From assembly GCA_946186185.1 (NCBI GenBank), contig CAMHMJ010000004.1:62001-126000 (forward strand): 64,000 nucleotides of DNA, written 5' to 3'. A program made the translations under genes and the position numbers. This DNA is from an uncultured Treponema sp. Lineage in GTDB: Bacteria; Spirochaetota; Spirochaetia; Treponematales; Treponemataceae. The notes beneath the pieces are model-generated. The model saw only the letters and a list, made by a program, of their open reading frames with translations. It was not told the DNA's origin and made no database searches. Every line of letters begins with the position of its first letter. Position 1 is the stretch's first letter. This document shows, one piece after another, positions 9,060-17,345 of the stretch.

Positions 9060-9743
9060 ATGAAAAAGACTTTTATTTCTATCGTGACTATTTTTGCACT
9101 TGCAGCGTCAGGGGCATTTTCGCAAGAAAACACAGTTTCCGCTGCAAAAGAAGCACAGATAGCAGAAACACAAAGCGTATCTATGGAAGCAGGCCAGAGT
9201 GAAAACACAGCTTCGCCCATCGGACTTGAACTTTATACCGGCTACGGCTATTTGACTGCAAACACCCTTATTGTGGGCTTTACCTCAATTTTTGGTGAAA
9301 TAATCAGCGGAACAGTAAAAGCAATGGCAGAAGCCAATTCTGAAAAGAAAGAAGGCGAAGAAAAAAAGGAAGAGGAAAAATCCGCATTCAACGACTACGG
9401 AGTTTTCTCCCTTGGTGCAAACTGGCACTTTACAGACAACCTTTATGCCGGACTTTCCGGAACCTTCCAGCCTTTCCAGATTTTTGACGGTGACCCGCTG
9501 AACATCGTTTCCTTCCTTGCAAACTTTGGAGTTGAATACGGCTGGGAAAAGGCAAAATTCTATCACGAAATTGGAGCAGGCGTAGTTCTTTTTACAAGTC
9601 CTGACGAAGTTTCGCCGATGTTTGCCATGAACCTGACTGCCTTCGGCTTTAAGTTCAACCCGGTCAGCAACCTCTGGCTTTTCACAGACCTGAACTTCGG
9701 CCAGAAAGGTTTAGTTAACGCCGGCGTAAGCTGGAAGCTGTAG
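9060..9743 (+). CDS. Secreted outer-membrane-type beta-barrel protein
   Basis: 227 residues with a clear signal peptide (MKKTFISIVTIFALAASGAFS, cut near AFSQ). A charged KEGEEKKEEEK segment sits around residues 98-112. The C-terminal half alternates aromatic and polar residues (ANWHFTDNLYAGLSGTF, GVSWKL at the end), as in small spirochaetal outer-membrane beta-barrels. No family is recognised. Translation starts from AGGAGG supplied by the 87-bp leader, and a strong terminator follows, so this is a single-gene unit. Confidence 0.75.
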   Translation: MKKTFISIVTIFALAASGAFSQENTVSAAKEAQIAETQSVSMEAGQSENTASPIGLELYTGYGYLTANTLIVGFTSIFGEIISGTVKAMAEANSEKKEGEEKKEEEKSAFNDYGVFSLGANWHFTDNLYAGLSGTFQPFQIFDGDPLNIVSFLANFGVEYGWEKAKFYHEIGAGVVLFTSPDEVSPMFAMNLTAFGFKFNPVSNLWLFTDLNFGQKGLVNAGVSWKL

Positions 9744-9755
9744 TGCCGCGGCTGT

Positions 9756-9797
9756 AGTGCGGGACGCAACCACAATTCTGCCCGCACTTTATTTTTT
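9756..9797 (+). terminator. Intrinsic terminator after the gene at 9060-9743
   Basis: Arms AGTGCGGG (9756-9763) and CCCGCACT (9781-9788) form a perfect 8-bp stem with a 17-nt loop, followed by TTATTTTTT. Confidence 0.8.
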
Positions 9798-9823
9798 CTC
9801 TAAAATCCGCTATTCTATCTTCC

Positions 9824-10999
9824 ATGAACGAATTACAACTTAAATACGGATGCAACCCGAACCAGAAACCGGCTCGGGTTTTTATGGAAGACGGAAAGGA
9901 CTTGCCGATTGAAGTTTTGAACGGAAAGCCTGGATTTATTAACCTTTTGGATGCTTTTAACGGCTATCAGCTTGTAAAAGAACTTACAGAAGCAACTGGA
10001 CTTCCAGCTGCAACAAGTTTTAAGCATGTAAGTCCTGCAGGTGCCGCAGTTGGAAAACCTTTGAGCGACACTTTGAAAAAGATTTATTTTACAGACAACG
10101 TTGAGCTTACTCCAATGGCCTCAGCTTATGCCCGTGCCCGGGGTGCTGACCGCATGAGTTCTTTCGGTGACTTTATCGCTTTGAGCGGCGAATGTGACGA
10201 AGCAACTGCCCTTCTTATCAAAAAAGAAGTTTCTGACGGAATCGTTGCTCCTTCATACTCAGAAAAAGCCCTTGAAATCCTTAAGGCAAAGAAGAACGGA
10301 AACTACTGCGTAATTAAGATTGACCCGAACTATGTTCCGGCTGACCTTGAAAAGAAACAGGTTTTCGGCGTTACTTTTGAACAGGGACACAACTTCCTTA
10401 AAATCGACAACTCATGCCTTTCAAACATTGTTACAAAAAACAAGAACATGAGCGACGAAGACAAGATGAACCTTGTAATTTCTCTCATCGTTCTTAAATA
10501 CACTCAGTCTAACTCAGTCTGCTACGTTAAAGACGGACAGGCAATCGGTATTGGTGCCGGACAGCAGAGCCGCGTTCACTGTACACGCCTTGCAGGTCAG
10601 AAGGCTGACAACTGGTGGTTACGCCAGAGCCCACAGGTTTTGGGACTTCAGTTTGTAGACGGAATTAAACGCGCTGACCGCGACAACACAATCGATGTTT
10701 ACATCGGTGACGAATACGAAGATGTTCTTGCAGAAGGAAAATGGCAGAAGCTTTTCAAAGTAAAGCCGGCTGTTTTCACCCGGGAAGAAAAACGCGCATG
10801 GCTGGACAAAAACACAGACGTTGCAATCGGTTCTGATGCCTTCTTCCCATTCGGAGACAACATCGAACGAGCAAGAAAGTCTGGAGTTACAGTTGTAGCT
10901 CAGCCAGGCGGAAGTGTTCGCGACGACCAGGTTATCGAAACAGCCGATACATATGGAATGAGTATGTGCTTCACCGGAATCCGTTTGTTCCATCATTAA
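9824..10999 (+). CDS. purH: Stand-alone AICAR transformylase (PurH C-terminal type)
   Basis: Transfers a formyl group from 10-formyl-THF to AICAR, the ninth step of purine synthesis. The 391 residues match only the transformylase half of PurH; the N-terminal IMP cyclohydrolase domain is absent, as in the short PurH-like enzymes of some anaerobes. The catalytic region SFKHVSPAGAAVG (about residues 65-77) holds the Lys-His pair, and QPGGSVRDD near the C terminus is typical. IMP cyclohydrolase must be encoded elsewhere. The start has no Shine-Dalgarno; a TATTCT box (9811-9816) lies 7 nt upstream. Confidence 0.9.
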   Translation: MNELQLKYGCNPNQKPARVFMEDGKDLPIEVLNGKPGFINLLDAFNGYQLVKELTEATGLPAATSFKHVSPAGAAVGKPLSDTLKKIYFTDNVELTPMASAYARARGADRMSSFGDFIALSGECDEATALLIKKEVSDGIVAPSYSEKALEILKAKKNGNYCVIKIDPNYVPADLEKKQVFGVTFEQGHNFLKIDNSCLSNIVTKNKNMSDEDKMNLVISLIVLKYTQSNSVCYVKDGQAIGIGAGQQSRVHCTRLAGQKADNWWLRQSPQVLGLQFVDGIKRADRDNTIDVYIGDEYEDVLAEGKWQKLFKVKPAVFTREEKRAWLDKNTDVAIGSDAFFPFGDNIERARKSGVTVVAQPGGSVRDDQVIETADTYGMSMCFTGIRLFHH

Positions 11000-11002
11000 A
11001 CT

Positions 11003-11186
11003 GCGCGAGGGTATGAAGTGGCGCCGAAGGCGTTCCGGAGCGGATGTGGTTTGAGAAGGGAGTGAAACGACCGTATCGAACCACCGGAGCGGAGGAATGA
11101 GCGTAGCGGAACCACGGAACACCCGACCCTGCGGCGAGAGCGTACCGTGCCTGCACGGGAGGATCTCGCCGCAGGGACGCGCCCTG
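11003..11186 (+). repeat. GC-rich palindromic intergenic repeat (second family)
   Basis: Starts 4 nt after the purH stop. It contains a perfect 13-bp inverted repeat CCCTGCGGCGAGA (11127-11139) / TCTCGCCGCAGGG (11164-11176), with an inner 6-bp hairpin CCGTGC/GCACGG. The block GCGGAACCACGG...CCCGACC is shared with the repeat at 61742-61846, and GTATCGAACCACC with 54760-54794. No gene is seen. Confidence 0.65.
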
Positions 11187-11197
11187 AATAAAATCAC

Positions 11198-11231
11198 AAA
11201 AAAAAAATGCGCCGGAACAAAATCCAGCGCA
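11198..11231 (-). terminator. Intrinsic terminator of the LRR lipoprotein gene
   Basis: Minus strand: TGCGCTGGA and TCCGGCGCA (11208-11216 and 11223-11231) form a 9-bp stem with one G-U pair, followed by ten T. Confidence 0.85.
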
Positions 11232-11274
11232 AATTAAACTAGTCTGATCCGGCACGGAAAACCGCGCCACAAAT

Positions 11275-12153
11275 CTAGAATCTTCCGTTATAACCCAGCT
11301 TTTTCAGCTTTTCCTGAGTTGCTAAATCAAGGCTGGTTCCTTCAAAACAGTTGTTCACATCCGGCTTGTCCTCAACATTCCAGGAAGCAACGCCGTCGTA
11401 AAGGTTTGCCGAAAAACAGATCCGCTCAACGGAGTCCGGAATTTTTACTGTGGTAAGGTCCTTACAGTTGCTTTCGTTATTATAGCGGTCACCAAAGGCC
11501 GAATAGCCCACAAACTCGATTGAAGACGGGAAAGTGATGCTCTTAAGGCCGGTTCCCTTGAGGTTGTCGATGTAGCGGATGCCCTCCGGAATCACCAGGG
11601 TTTTAAGGCTGGCAAGGTTTGAAAAATCCATTCCGAATTCGCCCCGGGCCGGAAGCTTTTCCTTTGAAACAGGGTCGTACCAGTACTTGCTTTCCCGCTC
11701 CCCCGGAAGGCGAGGAACATAGTTGTGTCCCTGCTTAAGGGATGCAGGAAGCTTTACATATTCAAGGGCAGTATAAAATCCTTCGTAGCCAAAACCCGGT
11801 TCGCCGGAGAAAGAAGGAATCACTTCAACACAGTCTGGGAAAACCACCTTCTTGATGAAGGTATTCCACTGAGTATTCATGCGCTTTTTAAAGATTTTGG
11901 AGTAGTAATCCCCTTCCATATTGAAATTGTCGAAGGAAACTACTTCTTTGACTGGAAGACCCTCGATTTCTGCCGGAATGATTACGTTCTTCTTTTTTGC
12001 AAGATATGCGGTAATTTTTATGCCGCTTCCGTCCTCTGTCTTGGTGTAACGGAAATCCTTTGGAGGATTTGCACTATTTCCGCAGGAAACGAAAGACAGG
12101 GTAAGCAGAGAAGCAAAGGCCGCTGCAAGCATATTGGAAAGTATTTTTTTCAT
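11275..12153 (-). CDS. BspA-like LRR lipoprotein
   Basis: 292 residues. The signal peptide ends in the lipobox SFVSC (Cys near residue 24), so the protein is probably lipid-anchored. The mature part has LRR_5-like segments (KNVIIPAEIEGLPVKEVVSF, LKTLVIPEGIRYIDN, LTTVKIPDSVERI). BspA-type proteins of treponemes bind host or microbial surfaces; this role is inferred. GAGGTGA lies 5 nt before the ATG. A -10-like TATACT (12195-12200) sits inside the palindromic repeat upstream, so the repeat may carry the promoter. Confidence 0.85.
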   Translation of the reverse strand: MKKILSNMLAAAFASLLTLSFVSCGNSANPPKDFRYTKTEDGSGIKITAYLAKKKNVIIPAEIEGLPVKEVVSFDNFNMEGDYYSKIFKKRMNTQWNTFIKKVVFPDCVEVIPSFSGEPGFGYEGFYTALEYVKLPASLKQGHNYVPRLPGERESKYWYDPVSKEKLPARGEFGMDFSNLASLKTLVIPEGIRYIDNLKGTGLKSITFPSSIEFVGYSAFGDRYNNESNCKDLTTVKIPDSVERICFSANLYDGVASWNVEDKPDVNNCFEGTSLDLATQEKLKKLGYNGRF

Positions 12154-12181
12154 AGGTCACCTCATAGAATTGAATAAAAAA

Positions 12182-12301
12182 TTAAGCATCGAGAAGTATA
12201 GTTCTCTCTCCAAAATTGGCTTTCAGCGGGAACCCTGTGTGAAAAACGGCAGTACCGCTGAAAGCCAATTTTGAATTATTATCTACATGCTCGATGTTTA
12301 A
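12182..12301. repeat. Nested palindromic repeat, complete copy
   Basis: Inner element 12212-12272 has 18-bp perfect arms (AAAATTGGCTTTCAGCGG and its complement) around a 25-nt loop with GAACCCTG and GAAAAACGGCAGTA. Outside it, after 18 nt on the left and 17 nt on the right, a second inverted repeat TTAAGCATCGAG (12182-12193) / CTCGATGTTTAA (12290-12301) matches at 11 of 12. The inner core matches the copy at 39963-40022, while the outer arms are specific to this locus. Confidence 0.85.
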
Positions 12302-12400
12302 TTATCATTCCTGATATTTTTTTTGTCAATTTTATTTTGCGGGGAGGTTGTGAGTGTAAGCAGTGAGAGAGGAGGCGGCGGGGTCAGGCGAAAGGCGGGG

Positions 12401-13450
12401 TCAGAGGGAGATGTCGCCGCGGTCTACTACGATCTGGTAGCCGGTGGTTTCGATTCGGCGGCTCAGGCAGGCGACGCACTGGGCGCTTTCTTCACCCAGG
12501 CAGATTTTTCCGTCGTAGAGAGAATAGTCTTTTCTTACCTGAACCGGGGAAAGGTTTGGCATAACCACATTTGCACCGCTTAAAATTCCCTGTTCCCGTC
12601 CGTCCGGCTTTATGGTTCCAAGAGCCGTGGTTGCGGGAAGCAGAATATTGGGCTTAATAAGGCGGATTATGGAAAGAAGATAGCAGGTCAGGTCTGCACT
12701 TCCTGCAGGACAGGCGGCAAAGGGCGTTTCTTTATGGGGAATGAACGGCCCGATTCCGCACATTTCCGGCTGAAATTCTTCAATAAATTTAAGGTCCTGT
12801 GCAAGGTCCGAGGAAGTCTGGTAAGGTGAACCAACCATAAAGCCCGCGCCTACCGCAAAACCCGCCTTCCGTAAATTACGGAGGGCTTCCATGCGTTCCT
12901 GAAACCGCTGGCGTTCCGGATGGAGCTTAGCGTAGTGTTCTGCACCGGCGGTTTCGTGCCGCAGAAGGTAGCGGTCTGCCCCGGCTTCCTTAAGTGCACG
13001 GTAACTTTCAAAACTGCGCTCCCCCACCGAAAGGGTTATGGCACAGTCCGGGTGGGAAGCTTTTATCCTGCGGATAATTTGGCAAAGCTTTTCGTCCGTA
13101 AAATAGGGGTCTTCCCCGCCCTGAAGCACAAAGGTTCTGAAGCCAAGACCGTAGCCTTCGCAGGCGCACTGAATAATCTGGTCTTCAGAAAGGCGGTAGC
13201 GGTGCGCATTTTTATTTGAAGAGCGGATTCCGCAGTACAGGCAGTCGTTTTTGCAGTAATTTGTAAACTCGATTAAGCCCCGGATAAAAACCCTGTTTCC
13301 GTAGAACTTTTTACGAAGCGACACCGCCTTTTCACGGAGCAGAGAGGCCGCTTCTTCATCCCGCCCCTCTATCAAAAGCTGATATTCTGAAAGAGAAAGG
13401 GAATGAGAAGTTTCCAGTTTGTATATCAGGTCATAAATTTCTTGCTTCAT
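12401..13450 (-). CDS. hydE: [FeFe]-hydrogenase maturase HydE (radical SAM)
   Basis: Radical SAM enzyme that helps make the dithiomethylamine-bridged 2Fe subcluster of the H-cluster. 349 residues; the 4Fe-4S motif CX3CX2C is Cys66, Cys70, Cys73 (YCKNDCLYCGIRSSN). I choose MKQEIYDL at 13450 because the reading frame upstream runs into the end of the aldo/keto reductase gene; only a weak TGGAA precedes it. It follows the reductase stop by 17 nt and shares its promoter at 14436-14464. Confidence 0.93.
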   Translation of the reverse strand: MKQEIYDLIYKLETSHSLSLSEYQLLIEGRDEEAASLLREKAVSLRKKFYGNRVFIRGLIEFTNYCKNDCLYCGIRSSNKNAHRYRLSEDQIIQCACEGYGLGFRTFVLQGGEDPYFTDEKLCQIIRRIKASHPDCAITLSVGERSFESYRALKEAGADRYLLRHETAGAEHYAKLHPERQRFQERMEALRNLRKAGFAVGAGFMVGSPYQTSSDLAQDLKFIEEFQPEMCGIGPFIPHKETPFAACPAGSADLTCYLLSIIRLIKPNILLPATTALGTIKPDGREQGILSGANVVMPNLSPVQVRKDYSLYDGKICLGEESAQCVACLSRRIETTGYQIVVDRGDISL

Positions 13451-13467
13451 TTCAGTTCCATGAGAAA

Positions 13468-14394
13468 TTACGGCAGTCTGTTTCCTGCGGCCTGGTACAG
13501 CTCGTACCACTGCTTATGAGTCAGCTGCACCTTCACTGCCTGTGCCGATTCCCGCACACGGTCGATTTTTGTGGTTCCGATTACAGCCTGTGTTTTTCCC
13601 GGATAGCGAAGAATCCATGCCAAGGCCACAGCCGCCACGCTCACATTCTGCTCCCCTGCAATGCGGTAGAGCACCCGGTTCAGGTCAGGGAAGCGCTCGT
13701 TATTGATGTAGACTCCTTCAAAGAAACCGTACTGCATTGTGGACCAGGCCTGAACTGCAATGTCCTTTGCACGGCAATATTCAAGAATTCCGCCGGCACG
13801 AACGGTGGAGCCGTCCCATTTCATGTTCACATCAAAGCCTTCATCCAGCATTGGAGTGTGACACACAGAAAGCTGCACCTGATTTGCGCTCAATTTAAAT
13901 GGCAGAGTTGAAAGCAGTTCCAGCTGCCAGGGATTACAGTTTGAAACTCCGAAGTTTTTTACCTTTCCTTCCTTGTTAAGCTTTGTAAAGGCCTCGGCAA
14001 TTTCCTCCGGCTCCATTAAGGCATCCGGGCGGTGAAGCAAAAGGGAATCAAGATGGTCTGTCTTCAGACGGGAAAGGCTGGCCTCAACGGCGCTGATTAT
14101 ATGCTCCCTTGAAAAATCGTACCAGGTAATTCCGTCTTCGTTCCGGATTCCGCACTTTGACTGCAAAAACACCTTGTCTCTGAGGCCTGAATCCCGCTGG
14201 AAAACCTCCCCAAGAAGCTCTTCCGCCCTGCCGTTTGCATAGCAGTCTGCGGTATCAAAAAAATTGATTCCTTCATCGAGAGCGGCCCGGCACAAACCCG
14301 TAAGCTCATCCACCTTCATGTCGCTGGTGCGCATAAGCCCAAGAATTACCTTTGAAACACTGGCCTTTGTTTCACCAAAATTAATGTAGTCCAT
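13468..14394 (-). CDS. Aldo/keto reductase
   Basis: NAD(P)H-dependent oxidoreductase with a TIM barrel. 308 residues; the catalytic tetrad is visible as Asp47, Tyr52 (FFDTADCYANG), Lys80 (LQSKCG) and His121 (LLLHRPD). The substrate cannot be predicted. AAGGAT precedes the ATG. It is the promoter-proximal gene of a pair with hydE. Confidence 0.88.
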   Translation of the reverse strand: MDYINFGETKASVSKVILGLMRTSDMKVDELTGLCRAALDEGINFFDTADCYANGRAEELLGEVFQRDSGLRDKVFLQSKCGIRNEDGITWYDFSREHIISAVEASLSRLKTDHLDSLLLHRPDALMEPEEIAEAFTKLNKEGKVKNFGVSNCNPWQLELLSTLPFKLSANQVQLSVCHTPMLDEGFDVNMKWDGSTVRAGGILEYCRAKDIAVQAWSTMQYGFFEGVYINNERFPDLNRVLYRIAGEQNVSVAAVALAWILRYPGKTQAVIGTTKIDRVRESAQAVKVQLTHKQWYELYQAAGNRLP

Positions 14395-14435
14395 TTTTCA
14401 TCCTTTTTTTTGATTTTTCCACCTTTTCAAAAGAG

Positions 14436-14464
14436 AGAATAGCAAGATTTTTAGATTTTGTCAG
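14436..14464 (-). promoter_or_regulatory. Promoter of the aldo/keto reductase-hydE operon
   Basis: Minus strand: -35 CTGACA (14459-14464), 17-bp spacer, -10 TATTCT (14436-14441). Each hexamer has one mismatch to consensus. Confidence 0.75.
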
Positions 14465-14556
14465 GACTTACAGGGCCGGGTTTTATTTACAGAACTGTTT
14501 TTTCCCACCCCGTTTTTATTTTTCGTTTTTTCTGCGGTTTCAGTCAGATTGTGTGC

Positions 14557-14562
14557 TATAAT
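14557..14562 (+). promoter_or_regulatory. -10 box of hydF, leaderless type
   Basis: Perfect TATAAT preceded by TGC (extended -10) and followed by only six bases (GGTTCC) before the ATG at 14569. No good -35 and no Shine-Dalgarno are seen. Confidence 0.65.
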
Positions 14563-14568
14563 GGTTCC

Positions 14569-15828
14569 ATGCTTGAACGAATTACAATCAGTTTTTTTGG
14601 ACGCACCAATGCCGGTAAATCCAGCCTTATAAATGCAGTTACCTCTCAGGATGTGAGCATTGTCTCAGATATTCCCGGAACAACAACTGATCCGGTAAAA
14701 AAGGTGATGGAGCTTCTGCCACTTGGACCGGTTACCATGATTGATACCCCCGGTCTGGATGACCAGACTGAACTGGGTGATGCGCGCATAGAAAAAACAA
14801 TGCGGATTCTGGACAGCACCCAGATTGCAGTTCTTGTAACCGAATCGCCCCTGCTTTCTGAAACCGAGAAAGAAATTATTGCACAGTTTGAAAAACGAAA
14901 ACTTCCCTACCTTGTGTGCGTGAACAAATGCGACAACGGCAGTAAAAGTGACAATGGCGGAGAATTAACGGCTGCCGGCTCTGAAAACTCTTGTGCGCAG
15001 GAAACTCCAGATGGAACCGTTTATCCCGGAGAAGCCTTTGAAAATCTTATCTTTGTGAGCGCAAAAACCGGCTTTAATATTCGTCTTTTAAAAGAAAAAA
15101 TCGGAGAAATTTATGCAAAGCTTTCTGGCGGGCTTGAAAAAAAGAGCCTGGTCTGGGATCTTGTTGCTAAGCTGAGCGCTTCCGGCAGCAGGGTTGTAGT
15201 TCTTGTAATTCCCGTTGATGAAGCAGCTCCAAAAGACCGGCTGATTCTTCCTCAGCAGATGGTTCTGCGGGAGCTTATTGAGCACGGTGCGCTGCCTCTC
15301 TGCTGTACACCGGAAACCCTGACATCTTCTCTGGAAGCTCTTTCGGCTCCTCCTTCTCTTGTGATTACCGATTCCCAGGCCTTTGGAAAGGTAAATGCCC
15401 TACTTCCGCCGGAAATTCCCCTTACCAGCTTTTCAATTCTGATGGCCCGCTACAAGGGAACCCTTCAGGCCTCTCTTGAGGGTGTTGCTGTTCTTGATTC
15501 AATCAAAGACGGAGATAAGATTCTGATAAGTGAAGGCTGTACCCACCACCGGCAGTGCGGTGATATCGGAACAGTAAAGCTTCCGGCGTGGATTCGCTCC
15601 TACTGCAAAGCGGAACCTGTTTTTGAGTTTTCCAGCGGTCAGGGCTTTCCGGAAGACCTTTCTTCCTTCCGCCTGATAATTCACTGCGGCGGCTGCATGC
15701 TGAATGAAAACGAAATGCAGAGCCGCGCCCGTCATGCTAAGGAGCAAAAAGTTCCCCTCACAAACTACGGCATGGCAATCGCAAAAATGAACGGAATTTT
15801 GCCCCGAAGCCTTGCACCTCTGGAATAG
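14569..15828 (+). CDS. hydF: [FeFe]-hydrogenase maturation GTPase HydF
   Basis: Scaffold/carrier that assembles the 2Fe subcluster and delivers it to the hydrogenase. 419 residues from the chosen ATG: P-loop GRTNAGKS at 11-18, DTPG switch, a NKCD G4, and the C-terminal cluster-binding set CTHH...HCGGC (CxHx(n)HCxxC). The frame stays open for 37 codons upstream, but the TATAAT six bases before this ATG and the family N terminus MLERITISFFGR fix the start. A Ser/Gly/Asp-rich insert sits around residues 126-150. Divergent from the hydE unit. Confidence 0.93.
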   Translation: MLERITISFFGRTNAGKSSLINAVTSQDVSIVSDIPGTTTDPVKKVMELLPLGPVTMIDTPGLDDQTELGDARIEKTMRILDSTQIAVLVTESPLLSETEKEIIAQFEKRKLPYLVCVNKCDNGSKSDNGGELTAAGSENSCAQETPDGTVYPGEAFENLIFVSAKTGFNIRLLKEKIGEIYAKLSGGLEKKSLVWDLVAKLSASGSRVVVLVIPVDEAAPKDRLILPQQMVLRELIEHGALPLCCTPETLTSSLEALSAPPSLVITDSQAFGKVNALLPPEIPLTSFSILMARYKGTLQASLEGVAVLDSIKDGDKILISEGCTHHRQCGDIGTVKLPAWIRSYCKAEPVFEFSSGQGFPEDLSSFRLIIHCGGCMLNENEMQSRARHAKEQKVPLTNYGMAIAKMNGILPRSLAPLE

Positions 15829-15835
15829 CCAAAAT

Positions 15836-15864
15836 TTGTCTGCCGCCATTTTCCGTGATATAAT
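15836..15864 (+). promoter_or_regulatory. Promoter of the secreted protein at 15886
   Basis: -35 TTGTCT (15836-15841), 17-bp spacer, extended -10 TGATATAAT (TATAAT at 15859-15864). A normal 15-nt leader with AGAGGTGA follows, unlike the leaderless hydF. Confidence 0.75.
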
Positions 15865-15885
15865 TTTCAGAATAAGAGGTGACCC

Positions 15886-17145
15886 ATGAAAACACTTATT
15901 TCATATGTAAAGAAAACACTGCCGGCGATTCTGACAGCCATTCTTGCATCCTTTGTTTCGCTTTCGGTTTTTGCACAGAGCACACAGTTCACCGGCGTTA
16001 CAGACAGCGATGTAAAAGGCTGGGCAAAGAATTTTTCTACAATAGAAAAGGAACTTGATAAAGCAGGGGTTGATTCAGACCTGGATTTTGACGACATCGC
16101 CCAGCTTTCCGTAAAGAAAAAGAACCAGGTAGTTCAGATTTTGAACAAAAACGGTATTTCCGGAAACAACTCTATCGAAAAGTTTGCCATGATAAGCATA
16201 AGTGCCGCAATTCTGACGGCGGAAAGCCAGCTGGACGAACAGTCACTGGCGGTAATGAAAGCCATGGGAATTGACCCGATTGCAGCCCTCAAGGCAAATG
16301 TCAACAGAATGGATTTTGCAGTTGTTCAGGCACATTCAAAAGAAGTAATTGCCACGGTTAATGCTCAGAACGATAACGGCGGCAATAACAACGGCATGGC
16401 CTACGACGACGAAGACGGTAATGATTCCGGTGACTACGGGGACTACACCCTTGGCAATCTGAACGGCAAAACCCTGAACAGCGACAATTCTGGCTATGAC
16501 AGCCTGACCGGCGGCGCAATCGGTGACGGAGATATGGATGAAATCGACGACGGGTACAGCAGTATTCAGGACGATTTCCTTAAAAACATGTACCAGCCTT
16601 TTATTGACGATGTGAACAACGAAGCCTATCCGAAGTACTTCCACGAAAGCCTTGTAAAAAGTAAGGGAGACTGCGGGCTTTTGTACAAGGAAATGGATTC
16701 CGAGAACGCTTCAAAATACACAAAGCAGAAAACCGGAAGCCAGCTTCTGATGATTGGAGACGGAAGTGACATAGACGACACCGAAGACCTGGCTTACGAC
16801 GACACCCTGAACGCAATCGGCGGCGTTATCGATATAAAGAAAAAATCCGCAAAAATCGACTTTGTGTGGACGGAAGCGGTTTTTGACAAGGGAAGTCAGA
16901 TGTACTTCAAGAAAAATCTGATCCGAAAGTCAGAAAATTATGGAATAAAATCCGCCGAGCAGTATGTTTTCCAGGACAAAAAAACCGACTCTATCGCCCG
17001 GGAGTTCGTAATTTTCACAAAGGAAGGCCTTGTCCTTCACCTGTGGTGCAGAAGGAGCGACGACGGCAACGCCTACGAGCGAAAATTAAGCTTTAACGGC
17101 ATCAACGACACCGCCGACTTAAACTGGTACGTCGAAAAAGAGTAG
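15886..17145 (+). CDS. Secreted protein of unknown function with an acidic Asn/Asp/Gly-rich middle
   Basis: 419 residues, not recognised. An N-terminal signal peptide (ending SLSVFAQ, about residue 31) sends it out of the cytoplasm. An all-alpha-looking N-terminal part (to about 160) is followed by a disordered acidic stretch (about 163-225) rich in Asn, Asp and Gly. The C-terminal 190 residues contain alternating strands (KKSAKIDFVWTEAVFDKG, REFVIFTKEGLVLHLWC). The acidic stretch may bind calcium, but no exact EF-hand is seen. It lies between hydF and hydG, with its own promoter. Confidence 0.75.
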   Translation: MKTLISYVKKTLPAILTAILASFVSLSVFAQSTQFTGVTDSDVKGWAKNFSTIEKELDKAGVDSDLDFDDIAQLSVKKKNQVVQILNKNGISGNNSIEKFAMISISAAILTAESQLDEQSLAVMKAMGIDPIAALKANVNRMDFAVVQAHSKEVIATVNAQNDNGGNNNGMAYDDEDGNDSGDYGDYTLGNLNGKTLNSDNSGYDSLTGGAIGDGDMDEIDDGYSSIQDDFLKNMYQPFIDDVNNEAYPKYFHESLVKSKGDCGLLYKEMDSENASKYTKQKTGSQLLMIGDGSDIDDTEDLAYDDTLNAIGGVIDIKKKSAKIDFVWTEAVFDKGSQMYFKKNLIRKSENYGIKSAEQYVFQDKKTDSIAREFVIFTKEGLVLHLWCRRSDDGNAYERKLSFNGINDTADLNWYVEKE

Positions 17146-17153
17146 CCGGCGGT

Positions 17154-17345
17154 TACTCAGAAAAGAAATCACAAAAAATTGGGCGGAACGGTAGTTCGTA
17201 ACCGGCTTGCTCCAGGGTTCGCGGACTAACCGCCGCTCCGTTTTCGCTCCGTTACACTTCGCAAAAACCGCTTCGCGCCTTCCGCATCCTTACGCGGCTG
17301 GTCTCCCGCGAAATCCGCGAACCAGCCTCCTCTCCATTCCATAAA
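17154..17345. other. GC-rich intergenic region with a degenerate repeat and a hairpin
   Basis: Between convergent genes. AAAATTGGGCGGAACGG at 17175 resembles the start of the AAAATTGGC family but lacks the outer parts. Near hydG, GGCTGGT (17296-17302) pairs with ACCAGCC (17321-17327) around an inner CGCG/CGCG pair; without a T-run it is a poor intrinsic terminator. No coding region is apparent. Confidence 0.5.

Noticed and set aside
12182..12301. Integron attC sites as explanation of the nested palindromes (treponemes can have integrons)
   Set aside because: attC sites run from RYYYAAC to GTTRRRY; these elements lack those ends. Flanking genes are housekeeping genes in both orientations, and no integrase is present.
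14458..14568. Upstream extension of hydF by 37 codons
   Set aside because: It covers the divergent aldo/keto reductase promoter and the hydF -10; family proteins begin at MLERITIS.
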